Source: Rhytidiadelphus loreus
Taxonomy: Eukaryota; Streptophyta; Bryopsida; Hypnales; Hylocomiaceae
DNA length: 64,000 nucleotides
NCBI GenBank assembly: GCA_947034895.1
Contig: OX344762.1
Location: 6,143,501 to 6,207,500, forward strand
Direction of reading: 5' to 3'
Shown here: positions 10,752-23,690 of the stretch, piece after piece
How the letters are laid out: every line of letters begins with the position of its first letter
Position numbering within the stretch: position 1 is the stretch's first letter
Translations under genes and position numbers: made by a program
The notes under the pieces: model-generated
Database searches by the model: none
Seen by the model: the letters and a program-made list of their open reading frames with translations, nothing else
What the model was told of the DNA's origin: nothing

Positions 10752-10995
10752 AGTTTGATGTTTTCTATACACTATGTACTATCTAGTGTTGCTAACATTG
10801 TAGAAATTATGACTTGTATTCAATGATACATATAAGAAATGAACCTTCACAATTGCTTTAGAGATACTTATTCCCATACCACTTGAATTGCTTGTATGAT
10901 TTCTTACTTGTTCTTCACCCAAATGCAAAACATCATTGACTATCCTCCCAAGGTTCTCTATGAGATGGTAGATAATATATAAAAGGAATCCAAAT
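10752..10995 (+). repeat. Orphan copy of the MTPSL promoter region
   Basis: Inverted copy of 4510-4768, including the TATA element (TATATAAAA near 10976-10984) facing right. No terpene synthase frame follows. The downstream sequence is AT-rich and unrelated to the MTPSL coding region, so this is a promoter copy cut off from its gene or a mobile segment shared with the MTPSL promoter. Confidence 0.75.
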
Positions 10996-11224
10996 TGTTG
11001 TATGATTTTAAATGATTCATTTTTCACTTGTTATGACATTGAAGTTCACTTCTTCATTGCAATTCCAATGCAATTTGCGGTTTCACAATTAGTTCATTTT
11101 TGAGCATGCTAGAGCTTTCTAAAATTGTTGCACTTTCTATTGTAAATTGACTGAAAAATTTGTAAATGAATTGTACCCCATTGTATAGTAGGGTACCAAT
11201 CAAAATGTCATTTTTGCATTCCCA

Positions 11225-11760
11225 AGGAAAGAACTTTTATTGTTGCAAACTTTGCCCTCCCGAGGGCTGAAAAATTGTTCTTTGACTATGAATTCTTTTG
11301 CACAATATCACATTTATGTTAGTGACATGTATGCTAAATATTAAGGCCAAAAGGTTCACACAAGAAAAGATATTTGAAATCCACCAACATGTGTAGTTGT
11401 GGAAAAAATTTCATTGTTGCTGACTTTGATACCTTCCAAAGGATTGAAAAGAAAAATTTTCCCATTAAATTTTTGGTAAGAGACCATCTCTATGTTGATT
11501 ACATTTGTGAAAAATTTAAAGTCCAAAAGATCCTCTCAAGAAATGATATTTAAAATCTACCAACTTTGACACCCTCCCTAATGCTGAAAATAGTTACATT
11601 ACTATGAATTTTTTGCCACAAGATCACCTCTATGTTGATAACATGTGTGCCAAATTTCAAGGCCAAAACATGAATACAAAAAAAGATATTCAAAATCTAA
11701 TGACATGTGTAATTATGAGAAACAATTTTAAAGACATACTAAAAATGTTGCAATATCTTT
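11225..11760. repeat. Degenerate tandem repeat, unit ~170 bp, about 3 copies
   Basis: The words AACTTTG.CACCCTCC, ATCACCTCTATGTTGATAACATGTGTGCC and AAGGCCAAAA recur in order with a spacing of about 160-175 bp. Copies are heavily diverged. Confidence 0.55.
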
Positions 11761-12162
11761 GACACCTCATGCTTTTGCACTGAAATTATCCATCTAACTC
11801 AATCCTTAAATATAAATGCTTCTAAAACGAAATTAGTAACAAATAAATCTAGAAGTTTGTATTTGTTGCATCTAGAAGAATTCACTTGCTTATTAATTGT
11901 GTATCATACACGCACGATAAAGCTTTCTCTTATGAATATCAATGCTTGCATTTTGAATTGAGCATTATAGAGAGTGTGACTTGTGATGAACTTAAGGACT
12001 AGGTGATGAATGAGTGCATGAGGGCTAGTTACTGAGATTTTTGAGTGGGTGATGTGTGAATGCATTAGGGTTGGTTATTGAGATTTGAGGATCTAATTTA
12101 CATTGTGAAAGAGAGTGGATGATAACAATTTTAGTTGAAATTCATGCTTGCATTATAGGTTT

Positions 12163-12690
12163 GAATGAGGCAGGGACTTCAAGAGTTCACATTGCAGCCA
12201 TTGTTGGAGTTCCTATTAAAATAGTTCAAAGGTCAATGTAGAAATTTAGAGAAGATGTAACTTACAAGAATAAACCTTGTGGTGAAAGTCACTCTAAGAA
12301 ACTTAGTGATAGAGATATTTGTACTATTGTGCAATACTCAAAAACTAATTGTCGCTCATCACTTTCAAAGATTACCAATATATGTCCTACGCAGGTGAGT
12401 GGAAGTACTATTCAAAGAACCTTACATAGAAGTGACATTTTAAGTTGAATTGTAGTCAAAAAAACTTTTTTGACAATTTGTTACATGTCTTAGTGATTGA
12501 CTTTTGCTTAGAACTATTGTGGATGGAGTGTAGAAGAGTGGGAGCATATTATTTGGATAAATGAATTTACCTTTGAAGTTGGGAAAAACTCCTAGACAAA
12601 TTCATGTTTGGAGAACTACATATGAGTGCTACTTATCTAGTTGTATAAAATCCTTGGTGGAGATGCTTTGAAAAATCAAAATGATGTTGC
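12163..12690 (+). pseudogene. Tc1/mariner-like transposase remnant
   Basis: Broken frames on the plus strand read as a Tc1-type transposase. First comes a helix-turn-helix segment (NEAGTSRVHIAAIVGVP). Next is a second one ending STIQRTLHR at ~12395-12430. Then comes the catalytic-domain start, WINEFTFEVGKNS, near 12560-12592, where functional relatives have W-S-D-E-x-T-F, so the first catalytic Asp is Asn here. It continues as VWRTTYEC. At least two stops and two frameshifts interrupt it, and the later catalytic residues are not recognisable. An active element would cut and paste at TA; this copy cannot. Confidence 0.7.
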
Positions 12691-15626
12691 ATCACTTAAG
12701 GAATAAGACAATTGTTTCTTGAACATGAGAAAAATACATTTGAGCCTATCTTAGCTACCATGTGTTTGAGTAGTGTCTAGATACCCTAACGGAAAATAAG
12801 ATAACATGTGTCAATCAGGATTGAAGGAAATCACAAGATAAAATATTCAAAATTATTCTCAAATCTAGGACCAAAGATTGTAAACACAAGTACTTACAAA
12901 ACAATGAAGTTTATGACTAAGTTTCAATGATTGAATTGATGAGAGAATAGCAAGCTTGCCATTTAAAAAGTGTGAGTATAAAATGATAGCCAACAAGGAG
13001 GAAGGTTTATAATTACAAAACTTTGAATCCGAGGCACAATATTGTCAAACTATTACTCTTTAGAATATCATGTATTTGTTGACATTTGTATATACTCAAC
13101 AAAAATGATGAAATCTATATAGGCTTCAATAGACCAAAAGTAGCGTTCTTGAGGGGTGCTACAAAAATATAAGATCAACAGACAAAATGGCTGGTTCACA
13201 TAGAAATAAAAAGTGTGCAACATGAATAGTAGTATTGTTCATGTTGTTGCCTAATGCAAAATTAGAAATAGACTCGCTTGTTATGAAAGTCAATTATTGG
13301 GTAGTTTGCAATAGGAGACAAAATGACTTTCAACAAACCATGATTTTGGTACACAAAAGCATTCAACAAGTGCCAATGCTTGTCAACAAATCTTATAAAA
13401 GTCATTGTTCTCTCTTTTTCCAATCCAATTTCAAGGCTTCTTGAGGGTGCCATGGCCCACCAAGGGGACACTGGAGAGAAATTTAGGCCTACCGAATGAG
13501 ATACTTCCACTTTCTTTATTTCAAATATTGTCACATTTTGTCCAAAGTCCATTTTGGACCACCACCATGCCTCCAAACCCACCTCCACTACCATTCATGT
13601 AATTTCCCCTACTCTTAGTTCCCTAAGTAGTACATCATTGACCACATCCTTGGTAGATAGACGACAACTCTATACCATCCAACAAGTTGTCACTAGCTCA
13701 CAACACTAGAAATGTGCTTAGAACAAGAAAAAAAACCCCACCAATGTTCTCAACTTTAAAACCCAAACAAAAAATTTACAATCTTCTAGGATCCAATTTG
13801 TCAAAACCCCACTTGTTATTGTTGTGTGTGACACTAATTGGCCGCATTCACACAAAGTTGCATTGTTTGTAAAACATTTATTTAATTCAAGCTAAAAATA
13901 ACATGATATTTTATCAATATTTTCAAAAATAATTTATTTTTCTAATATTGTTTTTGTAGAAGACACAATCATCCTTTTTAGAATGAAAAGTAAATAGAAT
14001 CCCTATGTACTTCAAATCAAACTTTTTTAGGATTATAGAAGACTTTTTATCTTTTTATCTTCGTTCAACTTATTAGATGATGCTGAAGAAGTATTGTTTA
14101 TTATTCACTTTACAAATCAAATTGAAAATTGAAAATTCCTAAAGAATCTGAAGTTATTTTCTAAAATACTTGCAATTTTTTATAGTGTATTTTAAGATAT
14201 ATCTCTTGAAAAAATATAAATTCTTCAATCGCATTCTTTAAAGTGAATGCACATCTACTCCACAATTTAAGAAAAAAGAATTGTATTAATAGAGAATAGC
14301 TAATAATTTGCAATTGAAAAGCAACGTTGTTCATTCAATATGGAGTCATCTAATTTAAACATGCATTAATAATTTTTTGATGTATCCTTCATACATATAT
14401 TTCTAAACTTTGTATTTTTATGTAAATAATTAACTTTGTCTTATTCTTGAAGGTGGGAAAAATTGTGTGTTGGTTTTGTGTGGAATTGTAACAATTAAAG
14501 AGAGTCTTTGGTATTAAAAATTCCTATGGAGGATTTTCAATTGTATTTTCTTAGAATTTTGTACTTCATAACTAATAAATGGTTTTTATTTTGATTCTAC
14601 CAAGTTTATCAATTTATACCCAATTGAATGTGTATCTTTGAAGATGAGTAGGAAAAAATTGTGTATACTAGGCTTGTTTGGAATTGTAAAAATGAAATAT
14701 AGTGTATAATATTTAAGTCTTTAAGACTTTTGGGAAGGCAATTTTTAAGTTTTTAAATATGTAACATTGAGTTTATTTCTTCTTTTTGAAGCAAAGGTTT
14801 CAATTGAAAGGGGAGGTTACACAAAGTGATTTTAAAGATATAAATTCTTTAATGGCCTTGATCTAAAGATGCTCTAAATCACAACTCCTAAAATTGTGGG
14901 AGACAATATGGAAAAACAACATTCCTACAATGCTTGTGCATACATTGCAAGACACCACTTTTTACAGTCTTTTGGGTTTTCAATGGTAATGCTATCAATG
15001 GTCATTCAATTTGAACATTCTAGTTTTAGCAGAAGTTTGATTTGGCTTCTTATTGAAATTTATCTTTGTGTGGTGAAATTCTACAAAGTTTGAGTTTATT
15101 TTGAATGACATAGGTCATGATGTCCCAATGTACACTAAGTCTTGTGGATGCTCTTGCTTTGTGACAAAGAAACAACTTTGAAAGATAATCCATTCAATTG
15201 AAGCTCCATGAGATTATGTATGCCAAAGAATTCTCAAGAGCATACCTCATTCAAAGGCTTTAGAAACTTGCTAGGGAGTAGGTCCTCATTGAATTAGACA
15301 AAGGTAATGATTCATAGTCAATTTCTAACAAAGAGTGTTGATCAGAAGTTCCCTATACTTAGTCACCTGAATGTCACTATCACCAGGGATAAAAATCAAT
15401 AAATACTGACAAATTTGATAATGTTATGGTGTGCCTCTCAAACTCTTGAATGATCAAAGTTAACCTGCAAATAAACATCCAACATCAAGACAAAAAAAAA
15501 AATCCAGAATAGAATACAAGCTCAATGTATTGAAGTAGTGGCCCTTGTAGTCTCATTACATTTTGATTCATGTATGTGAAAAAGAAAATTAACAGATTGC
15601 CAACAGTTGAAATGCTTCAACTAATT
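12691..15626. other. AT-rich intergenic region, no gene recognised
   Basis: Contains only short open frames without recognisable domains (the longest, about 110 codons near 13262-13594, overlaps an equally open frame on the other strand). No terminal repeats or RNA genes were found. Confidence 0.4.
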
Positions 15627-18600
15627 CTAATTTGATCTCAAATGGTTTAGGATTCCGCTAAGAAGCACTCGTTTGACCTCATTGAAACTGAATGTTGAAG
15701 CATGGATGAAGTCATCCGAGGAAGACTGAAGGTTGCAAATGACATTGAAAACAAAGTATAGATGCTTGCAATTTGTCCAAGCTCCACGCTTACCCAAGCA
15801 TTTCAGCTTCATGTCCTTGAAATAGGGGCACGTGCAGTCCGGAAATGAAGAAATAGTGATCATATACTTCTCAATCCGTGGCTCTATACCAGAGTCCAGT
15901 GATACTATGCATCCAAATCTAGGATGGGGGACCATAGTTACGCCGATAATGCGGGCACTTAGAGTTAAGGCCGATGCACAATTGTTCTGGTGCTTTGTAG
16001 TGGGCGCCTTTGGATTTCGGCGAACAACCTTACCACCTCGAGTTGTAGGATGTTCATTGGCTGAATCTGGGATACGATAAGTACGCACAATTTCAATGTT
16101 TGCTTCTCCACCGAACAACCTCCGAGGGGAAATGACCTGGCGTTGTGGAAGCTGAAAACCGGCTGCTTCAAGTGCTAGTATCTCGGCCATCGACAATTGG
16201 GTGCCTAATTTCACCGGCCAGATAGCAGGAACAGGTTGTATAGAGAGCACCCATTTGCGCCATTTGCCTTTGACACATCGTTCAATGTCGTCATTGCAAA
16301 AGAAAAATTGCATACGGTCATTACGATTGTTCTTGTAATTCACCATCATACCTGTATAGGTTGGAGCTGCTATTGCACTGTTGTTTTGCACTATTTGTGC
16401 CGTGCATTTTTTCTTCGTCATTGCTTGAAGAGCAAAGGACGCCTTTGCTGATGTTTTCGGAAGTCGTGAAATATGCCACTCCATCTTGTTACACTCGCTT
16501 TCTTGAATTGCTGACACATGAGTTGAATTAGAAATCGTACTTTGCATCAGATTATTCTACATTGAAAAAGCATCTTCAATTTCAACATCTGTACTTGGAG
16601 GAATGTCCTCCAATATATTGAACACTGGAACCGGCTTTGAAGGATCTGGTCTGTCGACGAGGATGGGAAAAATTAACTTTGTCGGGTATGTGTGAGTCGA
16701 ACACGCACCCAAGGGGCATATCAACTTTCCTCTTCTGTGATCCAAACACTTCTTGACCTTCGAGATGAGACTCCCTATTGACGAAAGCTTCAACACTTGG
16801 AATAGACGAGATAGCTTCACTGAGTGATTTTGGGTTGCCAGTTCTCTCTGCCGAATGTTGGGCAACTCTTAGCAATAACTCTTCCTTCCCCGGACCCGTC
16901 CCTACTTCATTTCCCTTCAAATACTGGTGGTATTTGACCATTTGCATAAAAACTCTGACGAAGTCATCGACAGTAGCTACGTATAAGTCGTTTCTACGCT
17001 TTCCAGATTGCTGAAGCCACTTGTTGTGCACAGTTTCGGCAAGGTTGCATGACGGCATCTCGGCTTTCTCACAAGCAGTGAGATTTTGAAATCATAGAGG
17101 GTACATAGTGTTGTTAGTTCCTATAGTCTTCCATGTATGAACCTCTCTCTCATGCCACTCTAAAGCAGTAACATATTTATCTGAGACCATATAAGAATTA
17201 GGTATACGCCCGCATATGACAAAGTTGAAGTACACTTTAAAAGCGTCAATGGTGCAGAGCGTTGTGGCTAGCAAAGATCGTCTCGGGACAGAGACGACTG
17301 TAGAAGAGAACCTAACTCTGCACCAAATTGAACCAAAGCCAAGTACTGCGCATTTTAAAGGAAAGGGCAATAGCTTATTCCTTATTGGAAGGGTATATAG
17401 GAGCATGAACCATATGATATAAACCTAAACAAACATTGTTCCAAGCTAATGAGGAAATAGAGATAAACTTACTAGTTCCATTAAGCCTCCCCACTAGCGA
17501 TAACAAAAATGCCAGAACGACAACTATAATTCTAATTTGCGCAATCCTTCTTCTGTGGTGGCACCAGACGACAACCACCACGCGCTTATGGCTAAGTACC
17601 GTTCTTCCGATTGTTGCGTAGAACTAGCGTTCTTGTATTGCCTACATAGCAAACGGTGTTGGTCTTGTAGGTCTCCTCGAATGTCTGCCTTTGTATGCTT
17701 CTCCATGGATTGAGTCCAGTGAAAAAGGCATGTCCGTTCACGGTTGAGCATTGGTATGGAAATGTCCCCAGACCCATACACCGTCGTCACTGCATTTTAG
17801 TTTGCTTGCGTACTGTCTGCCATGAAGCCCTTGAATTGAGTCCTTGCCACACCATGTCGTTCTACAACTGAATTGTGGTTTGTCCAAAAAAGAACCTGTG
17901 CTACGCAATCCTTAGATTGCATGTCACAACAGGCGATTGTCATGACACGACAGAATCCGGAGTCATAAACGTGACACGCCATGGTCGTCCAATCTTTTAC
18001 ACGCTTAACGTGATCAAACATGATCCATGCTTCCTGAAGGTCTCCTCCAGATTGCATTCGCTTCACCAAATCGACTCCACTTCCTGGCCCTAATTCAGAC
18101 ATTTTGAAAAGGAAAACCTTATCTATGTCGGTCCCTTGACCTGGGAATTTGCTCTCCTGTACAAAAGCCCATGTGCTTGACCCCCTCAACCTAGTAATGC
18201 TATCTAGCACTCTGAATTTACGCAAGAACTTGAAGGAAGTTACTTCATTCCTTATGCTTGGGGAACTTAAGTATTTTCATTTCTCAAGTACAAGAACAAG
18301 GGAGGCAAGGTCCATACTCTTCGGTTGCATTCCGTCAGGACATAGAAAAAGACCTCCTAACAGCTCCTTTGTTGCCTCTAGGACTATAGCGGAATTCGTG
18401 GCAGAAGGAGTCCATTCCAACTGCTCCCCAATAAGAGTTTGTGATATGGATTTCATATCTCTGAGTTCACCATCCTTAACCGGATGCTCGTGATGACCAA
18501 GATGGACGTATGCCCTACTGAAAGTGCACTTGCCTGCAACGTAATACACGTGTACATTACAACGTGCAACACAATCAGGAGGCTCCTTACAAATCTTGCA

Positions 18601-19566
18601 TACAAGCGTGGAACCAGGCGGATGTGGTTGTCCAACATCTAGTAGTAGCGGAGATAGTCCTTCCCACTCTAATTCGTTTACATCTCTCATTCTGTGAACT
18701 CGATGAAGGAAGTCACATTCAGTATTCACACAACGAAGATGACCCACGCAAACGGATTTGCGGAACGACAAGCCCATTGGATTGACAATATTCGTGGTCA
18801 CAATCTTTGACCAGATGTGTCCATCGTAACGCTTGTCCATCCCCGACATTTGTTTCGCTGAAGAGACGGTACTACTGTTATCAAGAGCTAGCAATTCAAA
18901 TATGACATCGCCATTAAACGATAGAGGCAATACAATCACTTTATGAATTTGAATATTACCATAGTCTATTTTAGACAAGACGTTCCTACATCCTTTCAAT
19001 GTACGCAATCCCCTCAAGCAATTAACTACCGATGTTCCTGAATCATCCGATGGACCTACGTTAGGCGACTCAATTGAATTCAATACGCAAGAAGGTGGCA
19101 ATGACTCTACCGAAGATGAAGTCTTCATAGTGAATTGAGTTACTGGAGAAATCCCATCAGAGTCAGAGCTCAGATTGGTGACCATGTCTGCAGAACTTTC
19201 TAGCTTGACATTGGTCAAAGGCGGAGTTTGAAATCTAGAAGCAGAGGACCCAGGAAAACTTCCCGTATCCGTAGGCTTGGACTCAATGGCAATAGGCACT
19301 CCGTAGGCTTGATAACTACCAGGTTTCAAGTTCTACAGAATATCCGAGGCCCCAACTTCTGGCATCTGCCCAACACTGTGACGAAGGTTATCAGACTCAT
19401 TTTCAAAGACCTCTTCATCTACATGAATGGAATCAAGCCTAAAGTGAAATCTCAGGGATAATCTTAAAGCTGAAACAACGGCAAGCCCATCTGTTTCTAC
19501 TGGGAAAATTATAGGCACACCTTCATCGTTAGCTCAGATGACCACCATATGTATATAGGCCTCCAT
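15627..19566 (-). pseudogene. Mutator-like (MULE) transposase with SWIM zinc finger, inactivated
   Basis: Reading leftwards from an ATG at 19566, one nearly continuous frame encodes a transposase of over 1,000 residues. In order: a low-complexity N-terminal part; a Cys/His cluster at ~18450-18700 with CVGHLRCVNTEC, CKICKEPPDC and HLGHHEHPV, resembling WRKY/GCM-type zinc-binding folds; a DDE-type core at ~17500-18240 with FMADSTQAN followed by VYGSGDISIPM, and FHWTQSMEKH; and a C-terminal SWIM zinc finger (CTCPYF..WTNCKHLYFVF) at ~15770-15850. DDE core plus SWIM is the usual MULE arrangement. In-frame stops occur near 19333, 18277, 17787, 17524, 17092 and 16557, with a frameshift near 16600. 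Apart from these the frame is well kept, so loss was fairly recent. The element's terminal inverted repeats were not found. Confidence 0.75.
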
Positions 19567-20001
19567 GATGGAGAAACTGAATTGAATTAGTGAATACCAG
19601 GAATCCAAGGTAGGTTTTGCACTAAACTAAATCTGAAGTTTGAAGTCCAAGAAGAATTTCAATAGAAGAAAAAAAACACCCCTCCAAATGAAAAGAAAGA
19701 AGAAGGAATTCGGCACCATTGATATATGTGGATCAATTCAAAGTTTCTAACGGATATATGAAACCTATGGTTCATAACACAATTAGTCTCCATATTTGTT
19801 GATGAGGGGATGTCCTCATCAAATGGTGGCGACGAGCATTAATACTCATACCAGAAGATGTATATTTGATGTCCTCAATCAAACAATATTCCTGATGTGT
19901 AAATGCAGTAAAGAGACTTGTATTAAATAACTAAATTTTACTGTCAGGGAACCATCCTGTCTAGTTATATAATTTCGTTTATTTGTGCACAAAATCCATG
20001 A
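19567..20001. other. Upstream of the MULE pseudogene, no feature
   Basis: AT-rich sequence with no recognised element end or coding exon. Confidence 0.35.
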
Positions 20002-20005
20002 TTAA

Positions 20006-20950
20006 CCCCTAAATGCTCAAACTGCGTTTTTTGACAACATAGCGATTTTGGGCAGCTCACTACAAATGGAGTTTTTATTTTTTTTCTTTGAAATTTTCAC
20101 ACAGCATGTGTTCGAGGAGTAGCTTTGAGGCCCAACAATTTTCATAACTTTTGACTACATGGTTCAAAAGTTATTGTATAATATGTTGTTTTCAATGCTT
20201 GGCGGGCAGTCCGGGCAGCAAAAAAAACTTCTTGAAAAATCATTTAAAAAAAAAATTAAAATTTGAAATTGGTTCTCTAGATCTATGTATACATGAAAAT
20301 GTTTGAATCATTCCATTTGGATAAACGAGATGAAAGTTATGAGAGTTTGAGTTTGCGGGTAGTTTAAAGGTAGTTATGGATTCTCTACTCTAAAATAAAC
20401 TTTGAAGTCTTTTATTTAACTCAATTTTCAATATTTTTGAAAACAAATTGAAAAAATGGATTCAGATTGTTTATCACAATATTCCAACCATTGGGATTGG
20501 AGTTTTTCAATTCCAAAAATAAATTATTAACAATTTGGTATTTTGAATCATTTTTTACTCCTTTCTACTTATTGTTTTTTTTCTATATGTTCTACAACTC
20601 CAAATGATGTGAAATTTTTCAAGCATGTAGCCAACTTGATTTTCACAATGAATCCAAAGAGTAACAACCATTTTGAGCATTTTTGTATATAAATATGACC
20701 TTCTGAAGCGCAGCTGCCCGTTTTTTGGCAGGGTCAAAAAATGAATTTTAGTCATTTCAAACACTAATATCTTGCAATCTACAAGGTGGAAAATTCTGAA
20801 ATTTTTTCCACATCTTTTCAAGATAGTTAACTACAAGATCCTACGGTTACATGTTTCCAAAAATTCTTTAAAGAAAATAAATTGGATCTTGCACTAGAAA
20901 TGGCAGTTTTGGAGCACTTTTGTGAAAACATAGTCAAATTCATTTAGGGC
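20006..20950. mobile_element. piggyBac-like non-autonomous element, TTAA target duplication
   Basis: Flanked by TTAA on both sides (20002-20005, 20951-20954). Ends are CCCCTAAATG and CATTTAGGGC, inverted with one mismatch. Internal text (AAGATCCTACGGTTACAT, CACTAGAAATGGCAGTTTTG, AATTTTTTCCACA) recurs in the elements at 35779-36303 and 46663-47579 and in the relic at 40485-41340. There is no transposase. This is the most diverged copy. Confidence 0.75.
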
Positions 20951-20954
20951 TTAA

Positions 20955-21598
20955 TAATCTAACCGCCAATGACTTATCCCGCAAATGATATGATTTATAC
21001 CAATTGATACTACATATTTTTCATGTATAAGCTATGTACAATTGAAATCACAAAAATAAGCATTGTGGAAAAGTGGCGTGATGAACATTCCTTAGACATT
21101 AATCGATATTAGACACACATGGGAGATATGAAGGTAGAAGGTCTATGGTGCTAAATGAATGAACTAAGTGATGCCAACATGCATGGGATCCACATGAAGG
21201 AATGTCATAGGGAACATGCTTAACCTACTTAGAGTCTACTCAAAATGAATTACATGATTTGGTAACACTTCCAATTCCATCAATTTATTGGAAGCCATGA
21301 CCACAACATCCAATGACAGTGACAAGTATGGTTAAATACAGTAAGGCACAGAGAGGGTATTTAATACAGAACACGTGACTATTGATAGAATTATAGAGCT
21401 GAATCCAACGTAGTCTACTTCATACAGATAATGAAATATGATAAAGTACTTTCATATAGGAAGAAATGAATTTATCCTAAGTTCATATTCTAGGTTAAGT
21501 ACAAGAAGTAGGCATGTGACGTAAGTGATCAAGAATAATTCCAGACAAGACATCCATGTCACTGCATTGACAAAGGAGAGTGCAAATCAAATTCCGGT
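20955..21598. other. Intergenic, no feature recognised
   Basis: No coding exon or element end visible. Confidence 0.35.
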
Positions 21599-21915
21599 AA
21601 GGTGGGAAGTTGTAAAACGGAGGGGGCATTAAAATGAAACATGACTCAGAGGTACATTATGCAGGCTTCAATATACCACATATGCACATATTGGTAGGTT
21701 GTCCATTTGGTTGACGACAGATGACCACATTTTCTAAACCTTCAAATATTTGTGACGAATTCCACAAAGTTCCTATAATCATGAAACGACTAGGGCTAGA
21801 TTGCAATTCCACTGGTCTTCGAAGGAAAATTTACGCAAGAGTATTTTGAGATGTTTTACCTCCCCAAAATTCAGTTCCAGTGCCCAGATGCTCCTCATTT
21901 GAACCTCGTATAGTA
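21599..21915 (+). mobile_element. Diverged or truncated AGGTAG-family MITE
   Basis: Starts GGTAAGGTGGGAAG and contains ATTTTGAGATGTTTTACCTCC and AATTCAGTTCCAGTGCCCAGATG, aligning with the interior of 8980-9396. A clear right end is missing. Confidence 0.55.
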
Positions 21916-22089
21916 TTTAAGTTATACAGTTTGAAAGCGGAAATACTTCAAGGCGTTGAAAAATCCAAATGTCATCAAAGTACCATGAGACCGCGATCCC
22001 CAAATATATTAGAAATGACATCCTAACTACCATCTGCAATGAATTCCAAAACTAGTGAAGTCGTAAGCAGTCTTGTAACAAAGAAGGAA

Positions 22090-22385
22090 GGATGTATCTC
22101 ATCCAGTTTGACCTTTGCCGCTGTCCTTCATCCTCGCTCAGGGTCGTCATGCACCTGCTGTATCCTAAGGGACCAAAGATGTGCCGCCTCCTCCCCTTTG
22201 ACTCTCTTTTGTCGCTCTCCACGGCGAATCTGGAAGCTTTCGAAATGTATGCTCAACTAGGCAATCGCCGCGCTTGTATCAAGCTGTACAATCTGCGTTA
22301 TAGCGGACCGGAACTTGCGGTCAAAGAGGGGTCAAACTGGAATCACAGAAGCGGGACGCGATGCATCCAACCGGATTAGGGAGGT
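22090..22385 (+). other. Possible 5' exon of the ParB-methyltransferase gene
   Basis: A GC-richer, open stretch (MCRLLPFDSLLSLSTANLE) ends at a strong-looking donor, GAG|GTACGT at 22383. It precedes the minisatellite intron-like region and the ATG at 23746, so it could be a 5' UTR or upstream coding exon. No domain is recognisable and a frame change would be needed to reach the donor. Confidence 0.25.
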
Positions 22386-22454
22386 ACGTTCTTGTACTCA
22401 GGGGTTTGATTCAATTTTCTTTTGTATGTGAAATCAACATCGGCGTGTCCACAG

Positions 22455-23690
22455 TGAAGCTTGTTGGCGGAGTCATTCCCCGAGGGCAAGGAATCCACGC
22501 TGTTGGGCTTAGCCCTGGGCCACCGATGTTTGTGATTGCGATTTGGTTTTCATTTGTTGGGGTGCCGCCTGTGAGGCCAGCTCCTCGAGGTCACGGAGCC
22601 CAGATTGTTGGGCTTGCAACTGGGCCACCGATGATGGTGTATGCGGTTTGGTTTTCATTTGTTGGGGTGCAGCTTATGAGGCCAGCTCCCCAAGGTCTCG
22701 GCCCCGAGGGCACGGAGGCCACGCTGTTGGGCTTGCCCCAGGCCCCCCGAGTTTGTTTTTGCGGTTTGGTTTTCATTTGTTGGGGTGCAGCTTGTGAGGC
22801 CAGCTCCCCAAGGTCTGGGCCCCGAAGGGAGGGAGTCCACGCTGTTGGGCTTGCCTTTGGCTACCCGAGTTTTTGTTTGCGGTTTGGTTTTCATTTGTTG
22901 GGGTGCAACACTGAAGGCCAGCTCCCCTAGGTCTCGGCCCCGAGGGCAGGGAGGCCACGCTGTTGGGCTTGCCCTAGGCCACCTGAATTTGTGTATGCGG
23001 TTTGGTTTTCATTTGTTGGGATGCAGCTTGTGAGGCCAGCTCCCTTGGGGCACGGAGTCCATGCTGTTTTGGGCTTGCCCTTGGCCATTCGAGTTTGTGT
23101 ATGCGGCTTGGTTTTCATTTGGTGGAGTGCAGCTTGTGAGGCCATCTCCCTAAGGTCTCGGCCCCGAAGGCAGGGAGGCCACATTGTTGGGCTTGCCCCA
23201 GGCTATCCAATTTTGTGTATGTGGTTTGATTTTCATTTGTTGGGGTGCATCTTGTGAGGCCAGCTCCCCAAGGTCGCGGCCCCGAAGGGAGGGAGTCCAC
23301 ACTGTTGGACTTGCCCTTGGCCATTCGAGTTTGTGTATGCGGTTTGGTTTTCATTTGGTGGGGTGCAGCACTGAAGGCCAGCTCCCCTAGGTCTCAGGCC
23401 CGAGGGCAGGGAGGCCACGCTGTTGGGCTTGCCCTTGGCTATCCGAGTTTGTGTTTGCAATTTGGTTTTCATTTGGTGGGGTGCAGCTTGTGAGGCCAGC
23501 TCCCCAAGGTCTCAGTTCCAAAGGGAGGGAGGCCACGCTGTTGGGCTTGCCCCAGGCCACCCGAGTTTGTGTATGCGGTTTGGTTTTCTTTTGGTGGGGT
23601 GCAGAACTAGGGTGTAGCCTGTGGGGCCAGCTCCACGACGTTTTGGAGTCCACATTGTTGGACTTGCTCAGTGGCTTCTTCTTATTCCTT
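22455..23690. repeat. 118 bp minisatellite, about 10 copies
   Basis: A unit of ~118 bp starting TTTGGTTTTCATTTGTTGGG and containing GTGAGGCCAGCTCCCC and CACGCTGTTGGGCTTGCC is repeated head to tail (starts near 22542, 22648, 22766, 22883, 23001, 23107, 23225, 23343, 23461, 23579). Two shorter units (~106 bp) lack part of the middle. Overlapping open frames in both directions are a by-product of the repeat, not genes. Confidence 0.9.

Noticed and set aside
22455..23690. CRISPR array
   Set aside because: Units are contiguous near-identical copies without unique spacers, and the genome is eukaryotic. The same holds for 42700-43215 and 51300-51700.
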